Source: an uncultured Clostridia bacterium | Lineage (GTDB): Bacteria > Bacillota > Clostridia > Christensenellales > UBA1242 | Length of the DNA stretch: 64,000 bases | Direction of reading: 5' to 3' | NCBI GenBank assembly: GCA_934748015.1 | Contig: CAKVHF010000005.1 | Span: 24,511-88,510, forward strand | In this document: positions 9,136 to 18,545 of the stretch, piece after piece | How positions within the stretch are numbered: the stretch's first letter is position 1 | Layout: each line of letters opens with the position of its first letter | The notes under the pieces: model-generated | Seen by the model: only the letters and a program-made list of their open reading frames with translations | What the model was told of the DNA's origin: nothing | Databases searched by the model: none | Translations under genes and position numbers: made by a program

Positions 9136-9307
9136 GTAATAAAAGATGTGTTATCAAACAAATGTGCGAAAAATTGAAAATTTTGAAACTTGCCCATATT
9201 TATTTGCTAATATATCACCCAAATGGTGTAAAATATATATGTAATGCAAATAACTTAAAAAAGCCAATCAAATCCCATCATGGCATTACAAAAAGGAAAA
9301 TAAAATT

Positions 9308-9862
9308 ATGATTATTACAATATCTGGAAAATCTGGCAGTGGCAAGTCTACACTAAGCGAAATGCTACGAAAAGATCTAACCGATGCAATACACCTAGAT
9401 ATTGACGAACTTAACGGCGATCTTATGAAGACCAAGCCTGTCATTGCTATGGCAAAAGAGATCTTTGGGGATAACGCTATCAATGACGGCAAACTAGACA
9501 AGCAGTACATCTTGGATACAATCTCGACCGATAAAATCAAATACACCCAATGGACAGACTATATGAAAAATGCTTGTTACAACTTTGTTAAGCAATTTGT
9601 AGACAAAACAACTTTTGCATACTATATAATAGATCACCTAAATGCAGGCATTTGGGACTTTGGCAAAGATGCAGTAAATATCAACTGCATAGCCGACCTA
9701 GGGCTTAGATTAGACAGATTGCAGAAGAGGGAAAATATCTCAAAAGAGTGTCTAGATTTTCGTGACAAAAACCACATAGAAACCGATGCCGATATCAACT
9801 ACACCCAAGACAATTACTCCGAGGTGCTAGACTACATTGTCGCAAGAATAAATAATAAATAA
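9308..9862 (+). CDS. P-loop nucleoside/coenzyme kinase, dephospho-CoA kinase-like
   Basis: A 184-residue protein beginning with strand plus Walker A (MIITISGKSGSGKST) and an acidic HLDIDEL segment. The stretch FGDNAINDGKLDKQYI resembles the FG...DGxIDRxxL region of CoaE. The later RLDRLQKREN segment fits the LID and adenine-binding end. The usual LExIxHP motif of CoaE is not evident, so it may be a paralogue with another substrate. Single gene, SD AAAAGGA upstream, converging on LRR protein 2 across a shared terminator. Confidence 0.7.
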   Translation: MIITISGKSGSGKSTLSEMLRKDLTDAIHLDIDELNGDLMKTKPVIAMAKEIFGDNAINDGKLDKQYILDTISTDKIKYTQWTDYMKNACYNFVKQFVDKTTFAYYIIDHLNAGIWDFGKDAVNINCIADLGLRLDRLQKRENISKECLDFRDKNHIETDADINYTQDNYSEVLDYIVARINNK

Positions 9863-9865
9863 AAA

Positions 9866-9990
9866 CTAGTTAGATAGACAGGTAGATAAATAGTAAGTTA
9901 GTGAGATAGTTAGTTGATTGATTAATTAGTTAATGAAATAAATAATTAGATAAATATGTAAATAAGTGAGTATGTAACTAACTAAATTAC
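9866..9990. repeat. Degenerate tetranucleotide (TAGA/TAGT/TTAG) tract
   Basis: About 125 bp in which TAG, TTAG, GATA and TAAT units recur with an approximate 4-bp period. It looks like a decayed tetranucleotide microsatellite between two convergent genes. Confidence 0.65.
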
Positions 9991-10014
9991 TAAAACAACA
10001 TCCAATAAAACTGA

Positions 10015-10057
10015 AATAAAAAATACACTAGAAAATTAAAATCTAGTGTATTTTTTT
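10015..10057. terminator. Bidirectional terminator between the kinase and LRR protein 2
   Basis: The stem TACACTAGA/TCTAGTGTA (10024-10032 and 10042-10050) is flanked by an A-run and seven Ts, so it serves both convergent genes. The same stem core recurs at 18505-18535. Confidence 0.9.
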
Positions 10058-10098
10058 GTGCCTATCTTTGTGAATTGTACACATTTATAAATTACGAT

Positions 10099-11613
10099 TT
10101 ATGATCTTGTCCAATTATAGGAAGAATATGTTGTAGTTAACAACTTTGCATTAGCTGCATAATCGGTATCAGATAATGCAATAGATTTTTTATTTCCAGA
10201 TATATCAACTTTCCAACCACTAATATTTTCAAACTTAGCACTGGTTAATGTTGATCCAAAGGCAGATGCTGATATTTTGGTTACACTTCTTGGAATTACA
10301 ATGCTTGTTAGTAATGTACATCCATCAAACTCGTCCAATCCAATTTCTGTACTGTCATAAGATAGCGTCACAGCTGTCAACTTACTACACCCATTAAAAT
10401 TAAGAGCATTTCCACTTACTATTTTTACTGCTAAAGATATAGTTGACAACTTACTACATCCCCAGAATGTACCGCCATTGATTTGCACTACATGGTTGCT
10501 TCCTCCACCAACTACTTGTGTTAGATTAGAACATCCCCAGAATGTGCCTGCACTAAAAGAAGTTATTGATCTTGGAATATATGCTGAAGTTATTGCCTTG
10601 TTAATTATACCGCTACCCATTGAACTACCTGATGTACCAGTAACTGGCTTTACACCATTAGTACCATTATACACATCTGGGATAATCATAATAGTATCGG
10701 TGCCAGTGTAACCTGTCACTTTATAACTATCTGTAGCAGTGTCGTAGGAATACGCCAATCCACTTGTTGTAGAGCTCCTAAACAAAGGATACAACTTAGT
10801 GCTGGCAGTTGGAATAATTGGGAAAGTAGCTGGTTGTTGACAATTAAAGTCTAGATACCAACCCAAAAATACACTCTCCTCTATCATTGGATACTCTGGT
10901 TCTACATTCTCTACACCTATTACTAGTTGCAGACTTTCCATAGTGGACTTGTTGTATAATTTAGAATTAGTAGTATCAACAACTATTGCCTCTGTAGATC
11001 CATCACCCTTAGACAATGTCCAGCCAAAATCACCATTGAATTGCATATTATACAAAAGTTCCTTAATAGAAACAATTACATATACATATCTCTTAGTTCC
11101 AGCAGGAAGTGCAAGTGTACTATAAGTCTCGTTGTCAGAAGATGCGTTAGCACCCAACTGAGTAGAAGAGGACTTGTATGTTAGTTTTGCATTATCCTTG
11201 CCGGACTTGTCTGTAGGGACAACAACTGTGCCATCTACTACGGTCTGATCTATAGTTGCGGAAATCTCTGTGGACATGTTAGTAAAGATATACTCGTATA
11301 TTATTCTATCATTCTCTGCCGAAAGATTAACAACGCTAACATTGCTAGGTTGGTTAAGCGATCCTGTTTCTTGCTTAGGTTTCAACTCGATAAATGTCTT
11401 ATTGTCGCTAGTCACCATTGCTGTGGCTACACCACCTACATAGTAGTTAGCCTCTACCTTGACACTAACATCATTACTGACATATTTTACATTAACGTTA
11501 GATGTTGCTCTCTGACTACCCACAACCAGTGCTACAACTAGTGATGCTGTAGAGATCACGAACATTGCAACCAATACAATAATTGCTATTGTCATTTTTT
11601 TGCGTTGTGTCAT
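10099..11613 (-). CDS. BspA-like surface protein 2 (short LRR region)
   Basis: 504 residues. An N-terminal hydrophobic helix of about 25 residues is followed by VVGSQRATSNVNVKY, which opens the same N-terminal module as LRR protein 1 (FTNMSTEISATI, FNGDFGWTLSK). A Listeria-Bacteroides-type repeat follows (FLGWYLD...LYPLF), then a few BspA-like LRR units. The C terminus ends AANAKLLTTTYSSYNWTRS, the shared family tail. SD AGAAGGAG precedes the ATG. It is monocistronic, with its own promoter and a convergent terminator. Surface role inferred from family; no catalytic motif seen. Confidence 0.85.
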   Translation of the reverse strand: MTQRKKMTIAIIVLVAMFVISTASLVVALVVGSQRATSNVNVKYVSNDVSVKVEANYYVGGVATAMVTSDNKTFIELKPKQETGSLNQPSNVSVVNLSAENDRIIYEYIFTNMSTEISATIDQTVVDGTVVVPTDKSGKDNAKLTYKSSSTQLGANASSDNETYSTLALPAGTKRYVYVIVSIKELLYNMQFNGDFGWTLSKGDGSTEAIVVDTTNSKLYNKSTMESLQLVIGVENVEPEYPMIEESVFLGWYLDFNCQQPATFPIIPTASTKLYPLFRSSTTSGLAYSYDTATDSYKVTGYTGTDTIMIIPDVYNGTNGVKPVTGTSGSSMGSGIINKAITSAYIPRSITSFSAGTFWGCSNLTQVVGGGSNHVVQINGGTFWGCSKLSTISLAVKIVSGNALNFNGCSKLTAVTLSYDSTEIGLDEFDGCTLLTSIVIPRSVTKISASAFGSTLTSAKFENISGWKVDISGNKKSIALSDTDYAANAKLLTTTYSSYNWTRS

Positions 11614-11651
11614 TATCTTCTCTCCTTCTATAATTATTGCTATATTATTGA

Positions 11652-11680
11652 TTTGTACTATATCTATGCTTACTTAGCAA
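11652..11680 (-). promoter_or_regulatory. Probable promoter of LRR protein 2
   Basis: TTGCTA (11675-11680), 17-bp spacer, TACAAA (11652-11657) on the minus strand, about 40 bp before the start codon. Confidence 0.5.
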
Positions 11681-11809
11681 CTTATATTGCTTCACATTGC
11701 ATCTTTGTATAGACAACATTTCTTATTATAATACTATTATCAATAATATTTTAAACAATATTATGTTATTTAGTCAAACGATTTTGATTACAATTGAAGC
11801 AATATTAGC

Positions 11810-11845
11810 AAAAAAAATATTCTATGGCATCAACCACAGAATATA
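11810..11845 (-). terminator. Intrinsic terminator of the 14004-11857 operon
   Basis: The stem ATATTCTGTGG/CCATAGAATAT has a short loop and is followed on the minus strand by eight Ts. Confidence 0.85.
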
Positions 11846-11856
11846 TTATTTGATGA

Positions 11857-12660
11857 TTAGAAATACATTTTCCTTACAGCCCATTCTCGCATTTTGCGTG
11901 GCATAAGGCTAAGTAGGAATGAAAACAACTTGTACTTGCCACCTATTACATTTCGTACACGATAGTGTTTTTTTAGTGAAATTTTGTATATTTTGCCAGC
12001 AACATAGTCAGCTGTCATGCCACCTTGTTCGTCTCTTTCCATCTGTCCGACACACTTGGTGCACACCTTGCTATAGGGGTCATCTTCGTTCAGATTCTGC
12101 TTGTCTCTTGCTCCTGTAAAGCCAGTCTTGACATCACCCGGATGTACACTAAGTATCTGTACCCCAAAACTCTTAACCTCTGACCTAGTTGCATCCACAA
12201 GGCTATCTAGTGCAGACTTGCTTGCCGAATAGAATGCTTGGAAAGGAAGGGGTACGAAACTAGCAACCGAACTGGTACAGATTATTCTGCCATAACCCTG
12301 CTTACGCATAATTGCAATTGATGCCTTAATAACATTGAATGAACCTAAGAAGTTGATGTTCATTATCTTTCTTACGTCTTCGATGTCCGCAGTTTCTACC
12401 GGCCCACTTATTCCTATGCCAGCATTGGATACAACTATGTCGATTTTGCCTTCTTTCTCGGCTATTTCATCTATAATCTCGGTTATCCTTTCACTACTTG
12501 TAACATCAGCACTATAGTATATCATTCCATCTAGTTGAAACGCTTTACGACCTATTCCATACACTATGTCATTGGAGGCAATATACTTCTTAGCCAGTGC
12601 TAGCCCTATACCGCTAGAAGCACCAGTAATAATAACGACTTTGTTATCCGCTTTTTTCAT
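11857..12660 (-). CDS. Short-chain dehydrogenase/reductase (SDR) family
   Basis: A 267-residue classical SDR. It shows the TGASSGIGLALAKKY nucleotide-binding loop near residue 12, NNAG-like SNAGIG near residue 80, and the catalytic Ser plus YxxxK pair (CTSSVASFV then YSASK). The C-terminal 60 residues are basic and end in RKMREWAVRKMYF, suggesting membrane association as in lipid-acting SDRs. Its ATG abuts the stop of the preceding membrane-protein gene with no gap, so they form an operon. Substrate unknown; a lipid or isoprenoid substrate is a guess from the partner. Confidence 0.85.
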   Translation of the reverse strand: MKKADNKVVIITGASSGIGLALAKKYIASNDIVYGIGRKAFQLDGMIYYSADVTSSERITEIIDEIAEKEGKIDIVVSNAGIGISGPVETADIEDVRKIMNINFLGSFNVIKASIAIMRKQGYGRIICTSSVASFVPLPFQAFYSASKSALDSLVDATRSEVKSFGVQILSVHPGDVKTGFTGARDKQNLNEDDPYSKVCTKCVGQMERDEQGGMTADYVAGKIYKISLKKHYRVRNVIGGKYKLFSFLLSLMPRKMREWAVRKMYF

Positions 12661-13950
12661 TTATTCCTCTTTGTTTATTGAAATATTTCCTGTATTTACA
12701 ACTTTGGAATTTTTGCCATTTCTAACAGAATTGCAAACAGTAAAAATCAGCCCTATGAATATAATTCCATAATAAGTAAACAATCTCCAGAAAAGCATTG
12801 CCCAGAATTGCATGTCGCTCTTGAAAAATAGGCTAAACATACCCATGAAAGATAGTTCTGCAGCACCTGATCCACCAGGAAGTGGAACTAGGCTAACCGC
12901 TGCATCACATAGGACTGACAACGCAACCATCTGCATCCATCCAGCAAGCTCCATTGTACCCTCTAGATAGTATGCATAGTTGAATGCAAGATAGATAAAG
13001 TATGCAATTGTTGCATTAAGTATAATATTGAACATACCCAAGAATATCTGAATAATTGTGTTAAGAGGGTTTTTTAAGCTTTTCTTTATGCACAACTGGT
13101 AGTTGTCAAAAGTCTTATGTGCTTTCTCATACGCTTTGTCATAATTCTTGATAATATGCATCTTGTGAAACAATTTCAAGAAGCCATTAAGTATTTTGCT
13201 ACCTAGTTTGTTGTTAAATGACATCAACATTACAAACGAGAATAGCAAAATATTGCCTATTATTCCGAACCAAGCAAGATACCTAACAATGTTGGCTATA
13301 TTGGTTATTTTAACTGGTGTCAAAACAACAATAATTGCAATAATACAGAAAGACATCTGCCAATATAGATATTTAGCAAGTGGAATACCTGTGGCGTTAT
13401 CTCCGCTAAAACCATTTTTGCTTAAATGATAGATCTGGAATGGCTGACCACCCGAACCAAATGGAGTGATACAGTCCCAATATCTGCCAATTACGCCGTT
13501 TTCTAGCGCAATAATAGGTCTAAATTGACCAGTCGTTGTCTTGATGATCAATAATATCTTCAAGCCCTCAACCAGCAAGCATACTATCATTGCCCCAAGT
13601 GCTAGAAATAGAAATCTATAATATGGTGCTTCGGCAAATAGTTCGCCTAATGGTTTCAATCCGCCATCTACACTTTGCTTAACAAATATGGCTGAAACTA
13701 TCACAATGTTAAGTATGATAAATAGCCAACTAAGTAACTGCTTATTTATTTTCTTCTTTTTCTTAGGTTTAACTTCATTCGCAGTCTCTTCATTTACAAT
13801 CGTGTTCTCGGTTGTTGCATCCTCGTACACATCTTGTGGAAGTATCTTAATCCTAGAAAAAACAGTCGCATCTTCCGACTCAAAGTTCTTTTTTAACTTA
13901 AGATTAACTATAACCTGCTTTAGACTTTTTTTCGTTTCTTTATTTTTCAT
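12661..13950 (-). CDS. LPG synthase TM/flippase-like integral membrane protein
   Basis: A 429-residue protein. About 95 cytosolic residues (including a KPKKKKK stretch) precede 7-8 helices. Motifs typical of the lysylphosphatidylglycerol synthase transmembrane family (MprF N-domain/YbhN type) are visible: GRYWDCITPFGSGGQPFQIY and PLPGGSGAAELSF. Proteins with only this domain lack the tRNA-dependent acyltransferase domain and are annotated as flippase-like. It is directly upstream of an SDR with zero spacing. A role in envelope lipid handling is likely but the substrate is unknown. Confidence 0.85.
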   Translation of the reverse strand: MKNKETKKSLKQVIVNLKLKKNFESEDATVFSRIKILPQDVYEDATTENTIVNEETANEVKPKKKKKINKQLLSWLFIILNIVIVSAIFVKQSVDGGLKPLGELFAEAPYYRFLFLALGAMIVCLLVEGLKILLIIKTTTGQFRPIIALENGVIGRYWDCITPFGSGGQPFQIYHLSKNGFSGDNATGIPLAKYLYWQMSFCIIAIIVVLTPVKITNIANIVRYLAWFGIIGNILLFSFVMLMSFNNKLGSKILNGFLKLFHKMHIIKNYDKAYEKAHKTFDNYQLCIKKSLKNPLNTIIQIFLGMFNIILNATIAYFIYLAFNYAYYLEGTMELAGWMQMVALSVLCDAAVSLVPLPGGSGAAELSFMGMFSLFFKSDMQFWAMLFWRLFTYYGIIFIGLIFTVCNSVRNGKNSKVVNTGNISINKEE

Positions 13951-13998
13951 ATTCTTATCTACTTTTTTATCTCAATGGTTGTATGACTTTGCTAGCAT

Positions 13999-14028
13999 AT
14001 TGTATTGTAGCATAGTTTCTCTTTGCAA
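13999..14028 (-). promoter_or_regulatory. Promoter of the membrane protein-SDR operon
   Basis: TTGCAA (14023-14028), 18-bp spacer, TACAAT (13999-14004) on the minus strand. Confidence 0.65.
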
Positions 14029-14172
14029 CCTCAAACACTCCTACCCTGCACAAAATATCTCACAAATATTATTACAATCTCTTATATATCTCTTATGCAA
14101 GTATAACACAAAATATTGTTAATGCAAAAAACATTTGGACATTATTTCAAGACATATCTGACAAAATATCTG

Positions 14173-15312
14173 TTATTTCTTGCCAATAAGTACAAGGGGG
14201 ACTTCCACTTCCTCTCTCGTCAGTCCAGAATGATGTCCCTTGAACTTAATAAGATTCTCGTCACTGCCATGTGTTGTGTACTGTATTATGCTATTGCCGT
14301 AACCTATTGCGACAAAGTCACCAATGTATTTATCCACTAGGTCGCTCTTAGTCCCAAATAGTTTCTTCTTCTGGATAGTTTCCTTGGTGTATAGCAGAAA
14401 TTCGTTGCCAAAATACTTCATAAATAGTTTGTAAAATTGCACCCTTTTGCCCGGCTTAACATTGAAGCCGATTGTTCTAGCATCCAGATATGGCGGATTG
14501 ACCAAAAGATCACACAGATCCTTATATTGATGTAGATATATCCTATTCTTGATCTCAATCTGTCCATGATCGGCACATATTATAACCAATGTATCATCCA
14601 CCTCGTCCATTAGTTTGGCAACAGATGTATTGATTGTCTTTACAAACTTGTTTGCTTCCGTGCTATATGGTCCAAACTCGTGCATAATTCCATCAGGATT
14701 AGGGTTGTAACAGAACACAAAATTACTTTTGTCATTATCGCATATCTTTTTGATATTTCTAAACATTCCATTAAGTGTCTTGTATGGTTTACTATTCCCA
14801 GGCACAGGCAGATTGTCTGGATACACTAGGGTTACTTCGCACTTGCCCTTCTTGGTGATCTTGTCAAAAATCCTCTTGGTTGGAATGGTTCTTGCAATAT
14901 AACCTGTGTCATCTAGTTTGACCTGGTCATAAGACTCCATTGCTGTAAATAGATCTACCACCTTGTCAATATCTGCAAAATACATATTCCAGCCTAACCA
15001 GCCGTGTTCACTAGGATAACTGCATGTAGTATAAGTTGTAGTGGATGCAGTTGTAGTTGGTGGAAACACACTGTGCAAAATTTCTGCTGTGTGAGAACGA
15101 ATTATATCATCACTATTTAAGTGCTTATTCATTATATTTTTGCCAAAGCCGTCAAAAAGGATAAATACAACATTTTTGTATTTTTTCTTCAACTCTTTTT
15201 TTAGCACAGCACTCTTAGGATATTCATTTTTTACCCCATAATATTCCATGATAGTTGCAGGAATATTGATAACCGAATGCTTGTAATTTGGCTTAAATAT
15301 TTTGTTCATCAC
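14173..15312 (-). CDS. Alkaline-phosphatase-superfamily type I phosphodiesterase
   Basis: A 379-residue protein of the nucleotide pyrophosphatase/phosphodiesterase group. Metal-site and nucleophile features are in the expected order: ILFDGFG near residue 53, the SVFPPTTTAS nucleophile Thr region near 85, NPDGIMHEFG with Asp and His near 210, and ICADHGQIE near 250. No signal peptide is visible, so it is probably cytosolic. SD AAAGGAT precedes the ATG at 15312. The substrate (nucleotide, phospholipid or sugar phosphate ester) cannot be read from sequence. Confidence 0.85.
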   Translation of the reverse strand: MMNKIFKPNYKHSVINIPATIMEYYGVKNEYPKSAVLKKELKKKYKNVVFILFDGFGKNIMNKHLNSDDIIRSHTAEILHSVFPPTTTASTTTYTTCSYPSEHGWLGWNMYFADIDKVVDLFTAMESYDQVKLDDTGYIARTIPTKRIFDKITKKGKCEVTLVYPDNLPVPGNSKPYKTLNGMFRNIKKICDNDKSNFVFCYNPNPDGIMHEFGPYSTEANKFVKTINTSVAKLMDEVDDTLVIICADHGQIEIKNRIYLHQYKDLCDLLVNPPYLDARTIGFNVKPGKRVQFYKLFMKYFGNEFLLYTKETIQKKKLFGTKSDLVDKYIGDFVAIGYGNSIIQYTTHGSDENLIKFKGHHSGLTREEVEVPLVLIGKK

Positions 15313-15631
15313 TTATCCTTTTTTTGTTATTTTATACACTATATGCTTTTGTATAATTTGGCTATATATAGGTGTTTTATCGTGTTATGCAAAAGTTGAG
15401 AAGATAATCTAATATACACATGAAATATGTAATAACAATTGTCATATTTTTGACATAATTTGTTTTAAATTATGACTTGCAAATTGTTATGACAAAAAAA
15501 TTTCTTTTCAAGCAAAGTCTTGACTACTAGACAACAAAAAAAACACCACTTTGTCACCATATATATTAACAAAATAATACATTATAGGCAACCAAAAGCG
15601 GTGCTTATATTTATTTAGGGGAAAATTTGTC
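15313..15631. other. Intergenic region with terminator and TTATGAC motifs
   Basis: No gene seen. It holds the terminator of the downstream SDR (15536-15603), a hairpin CATAATTT/AAATTATG (15454-15474), and TTATGAC at 15470-15476 and 15487-15493 facing GTCATA at 15441-15446. Confidence 0.5.
15536..15603 (-). terminator. Terminator of the efp-SDR unit
   Basis: CACCGCTTT (15595-15603) pairs with AAAGTGGTG (15544-15552) across a long loop and is followed on the minus strand by eight Ts. Confidence 0.65.
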
Positions 15632-16372
15632 CTAGTCCCCATACACTCCGCCATCTATCTTGATGACCTGGTTATTAATGAAGTCGGCTCTACTACTAGC
15701 TAAGTAAGAAACAAGACCAGCGACATCTTCCTCAGTCCCTGCACGCCTAACCATTATTTTACTCGTTTCATCTGCTATATACTCTTCATCCATGCCGTCT
15801 ACTTCGCTCTCTGTCGCTATAAATCCCGGAGCGATCGCATTGCATGTAACATAAGGAGCAAATTGCATTGCAAGATTGTGTGTTAGGCTATTTAGTCCTG
15901 CCTTGGACGCATCATATTCGGCACACATAGGATAATATGTATTATCCCCATTGGTAGACGAAATGTTGATAATTTTGCCGTGCTTATTCTCATACATTAT
16001 CTGTCCAACTAGTTTGCTAAGATAGAATGATCCGACAAGGTTAACCCTAAGCACTCTAGCAAAACTATCCATGTCTTTGTCTGCAAATAGCGAATCGTGT
16101 GTTGTGGCAGAATTGTTGATAAGAACATCAATTTTGCCAAACTTCTTCATAACCTTATCTACTAGGTTATCTATTTCGCTCTGGTCGGCAATATCTGCTT
16201 TGACAAAGATATTATCTACACCCTTGCTAGACAATTCTGCTTGCAACGCTTTTGCTCTATCAACGCTTGTATTATAACACACAGCAACACTATATCCCTC
16301 GTCCGCCAGCGTCCTAACAATGCTAGCACCTATTCCTCTTGCACCACCTGTAACTAAAGCAACTCTGTTCAT
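15632..16372 (-). CDS. FabG-like SDR oxidoreductase
   Basis: About 246 residues from ATG 16372, which has SD AAAGGAA; an in-frame start at 16414 would add 14 polar residues. Classical SDR features: VTGGARGIGASI at the N terminus, LINNSATT in place of the usual NNAG, catalytic Ser in ISSTNG and YDASK, and the C-terminal VIKIDGG typical of 3-oxoacyl-ACP reductases. The missing fatty-acid gene cluster around it means FabG proper is uncertain. It lies 59 bp after efp on the same strand, probably co-transcribed. Confidence 0.8.
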   Translation of the reverse strand: MNRVALVTGGARGIGASIVRTLADEGYSVAVCYNTSVDRAKALQAELSSKGVDNIFVKADIADQSEIDNLVDKVMKKFGKIDVLINNSATTHDSLFADKDMDSFARVLRVNLVGSFYLSKLVGQIMYENKHGKIINISSTNGDNTYYPMCAEYDASKAGLNSLTHNLAMQFAPYVTCNAIAPGFIATESEVDGMDEEYIADETSKIMVRRAGTEEDVAGLVSYLASSRADFINNQVIKIDGGVYGD

Positions 16373-16431
16373 GTTTCCTTTTTCCCTTTTGTTTGACCCA
16401 TAATTTTTTATCAAAAAAGGACTTAAAATAA

Positions 16432-16989
16432 TTAAGCCCTTGAATAGTATTTGCCATCGTTAGATGTAACAATGATCTTCTCGCCCTCTTCGATAAATAG
16501 AGGAACTTTAACTAGCATGCCAGTCTCTGTGTAAGCATCCTTAGTCTGGTTAGTTGCAGTTGCTCCCTTAACACCTGGCTCAGTTCTTACGATTGTGAAT
16601 TCGATCTTCTCTGGCAATGATAGTCCAAGCAACTCATTCTTATAACGAGTGATCTCAACTTCCATATTCTCAGTCAAGAAATTCTTCTTGTTGCCGATCT
16701 GATCTTCTGTCAACTCAAATTGGTCATAAGTGTTAGTGTCCATAAAGTTGTATACACCATTGTCTTCGTACAAATATTGAACCTTAATACGATCAATTCT
16801 TGCTTCTTCGAACTTAACGTTAGTATTGAAAGTACGCTCAATAGTTGCACCAGATCTCAAGTTCTGAAGTTTCGTCTTCATAAAAGCAGATCCCTTACCT
16901 GGCTTAACATGTAGGAACTCAACTACTTGATAAATGTTACCTTCAATCAACAAAGTCATACCATTTCTAATATCATTTACTTCTATCAT
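16432..16989 (-). CDS. efp: Translation elongation factor P
   Basis: 185 residues, the usual EF-P length. The tip loop of domain I reads HVKPGKGSAF with the modifiable Lys of PGKG. The C-terminal OB domain shows LPEKIEFTIVRTEPGVKGATA and GMLVKVPLFIEEGEKI. EF-P rescues ribosomes stalled at polyproline. SD AAAGAGAG precedes the ATG, and a sigma-A promoter lies at 17026-17055. No lysyl-modification genes are in the window. Confidence 0.97.
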   Translation of the reverse strand: MIEVNDIRNGMTLLIEGNIYQVVEFLHVKPGKGSAFMKTKLQNLRSGATIERTFNTNVKFEEARIDRIKVQYLYEDNGVYNFMDTNTYDQFELTEDQIGNKKNFLTENMEVEITRYKNELLGLSLPEKIEFTIVRTEPGVKGATATNQTKDAYTETGMLVKVPLFIEEGEKIIVTSNDGKYYSRA

Positions 16990-17025
16990 ACAATAATCTC
17001 TCTTTTTTATAAGTTTTACTGACCT

Positions 17026-17055
17026 ATTTTACCTAAAAATAGCAACCCTTGTCAA
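17026..17055 (-). promoter_or_regulatory. Promoter of efp
   Basis: TTGACA (17050-17055), 18-bp spacer, TAAAAT (17026-17031) on the minus strand. Confidence 0.8.
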
Positions 17056-17107
17056 TATCTTTTCACTACTTTTCCAGTTTGTATCATATTTTCTTTTTGT
17101 TTTTTTA

Positions 17108-17136
17108 TTTACAAAATAGTCTACTTGTAGTAGAAT
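17108..17136 (+). promoter_or_regulatory. Promoter of the YnbB-like gene
   Basis: TTTACA (17108-17113), 17-bp spacer, TAGAAT (17131-17136). It diverges from the efp promoter. Confidence 0.65.
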
Positions 17137-17194
17137 AACGTAGATTACAACAAAATTGACTTGCAATAAACAATTGCATAACATAGGAGACAAA

Positions 17195-18445
17195 ATGTAT
17201 TACGGATACGATATAGACGACAAAATAATAGAATTATCTAACAAGATTGAAAAACAAATAGCACCAATGCTAGAAGATATAGACAAAATTTGTATGCTTA
17301 ATAGTGCCAAAGTATTGAAAGCATTCCAAGAAGAGCGAGTATCCACCTCAGACTTCAGTGAAGTAACAGGATATGGATTTACCGATGACGGAAGAGATAA
17401 GCTAGAGAGAATATACTGTAGAATATTTAAGGCAGAAGACGCACTAGTAAGAAGCCAGATAATGTCAGGAACTCATGCACTTGCACTTACATTCTTTGGA
17501 CTACTTAAGAGTGGTGACACTATGATATCTATCACTGGCGAGCCATACGACTCTCTACGCAGTATGATAGGAACTGAGGGCAATAGCCGTAACTCACTAA
17601 TTAAGCATGGCATCAAGTATGAGCAAATCGAGTTGATAGATAACGACTTCGATATCCCTACAATCCAAGAAAGACTAAGCAAGCACGATGTTAAATTGGT
17701 AGAAATCCAAAGAAGTAGAGGATATAGCAATCGTCTAAGTCTAGAGATAGCAAAAATCGAGAAAGTCTGCAAAGCCATAAGAGAAGTAAATAGTGAAGTT
17801 ATCATAATGGTAGACAACTGCTATGGTGACCTGGTCGAAGACAGAGAACCTATCGAGGTCGGTGCTGACATAATTGTAGGCTCATTGATGAAGAACCTAG
17901 GTGGCGGAATTGCTAGGACTGGTGGATACATTGTGGGTAAGAAAGAATATATAGAAGATGTTGCCGAAAGATTTTCTGCACCATGTATTGGCAAAAATCT
18001 AGGCGCTAACCTAAATAGCAATCTTGACTTCTACAAAGGGCTATATGTATCCCCTAGTGTAGTTGCTAGCAGTCTTAAGACTATGGTGTATGCTAGCGCA
18101 ATGCTAGAAAGCCTTGGCTATGAAGTAAGTCCAAAATACAACGACAAGCGAACAGATATAATACAGACAATTACACTTAACACTGGCGACAACTTAGTTA
18201 ACTTCTGCAAAGGCATACAAGCAGGCAGTCCAATAGATAGTTTCGTAACACCAATACCAGCACCTATGGATGGATATCCTCATGACGAAGTTATGGCAGG
18301 CGGAAGTTTCATATCCGGATCTACTATAGAGTTAAGTTGCGATGGCCCAATGACACCACCATATTTTGCATTTATGCAAGGTGGACTTACATACGAGTAT
18401 GGCAAATTAGGCATAATGATCGCACTAAGCAAAATCGACAAATAA
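17195..18445 (+). CDS. YnbB-like PLP-dependent enzyme (methionine gamma-lyase/aluminium-resistance family)
   Basis: About 416 residues from ATG 17195, selected for its AGGAG SD 5 nt upstream. The protein follows the Cys/Met-metabolism fold type I family known as 'aluminium resistance protein': TGYGFTDDGRDKLERIY, SGTHALALTFFGLLKSGD near residue 90, VDNCYGDLVE with the PLP-ring Asp, and the probable Schiff-base Lys in GSLMKNLGGGIARTGGYI. The C-terminal half contains SPSVVASSLKTMVYA. The family is common in Firmicutes and its physiological reaction is poorly defined. Single gene, ending at a bidirectional terminator. Confidence 0.9.
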   Translation: MYYGYDIDDKIIELSNKIEKQIAPMLEDIDKICMLNSAKVLKAFQEERVSTSDFSEVTGYGFTDDGRDKLERIYCRIFKAEDALVRSQIMSGTHALALTFFGLLKSGDTMISITGEPYDSLRSMIGTEGNSRNSLIKHGIKYEQIELIDNDFDIPTIQERLSKHDVKLVEIQRSRGYSNRLSLEIAKIEKVCKAIREVNSEVIIMVDNCYGDLVEDREPIEVGADIIVGSLMKNLGGGIARTGGYIVGKKEYIEDVAERFSAPCIGKNLGANLNSNLDFYKGLYVSPSVVASSLKTMVYASAMLESLGYEVSPKYNDKRTDIIQTITLNTGDNLVNFCKGIQAGSPIDSFVTPIPAPMDGYPHDEVMAGGSFISGSTIELSCDGPMTPPYFAFMQGGLTYEYGKLGIMIALSKIDK

Positions 18446-18501
18446 CTCAAACAAAATATGTGCAAGAAATTAATTAGAAAAATTGCAAATAGTTAAAAAA
18501 C

Positions 18502-18540
18502 AAAAAATACACTAGCAAATCAAATCTAGTGTATTTTTCT
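18502..18540. terminator. Bidirectional terminator between YnbB-like gene and EF-P paralogue
   Basis: The stem ATACACTAG/CTAGTGTAT is flanked by an A-run and five Ts. Its core is nearly identical to the terminator at 10015-10057. Confidence 0.88.
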
Positions 18541-18545
18541 TAGTC

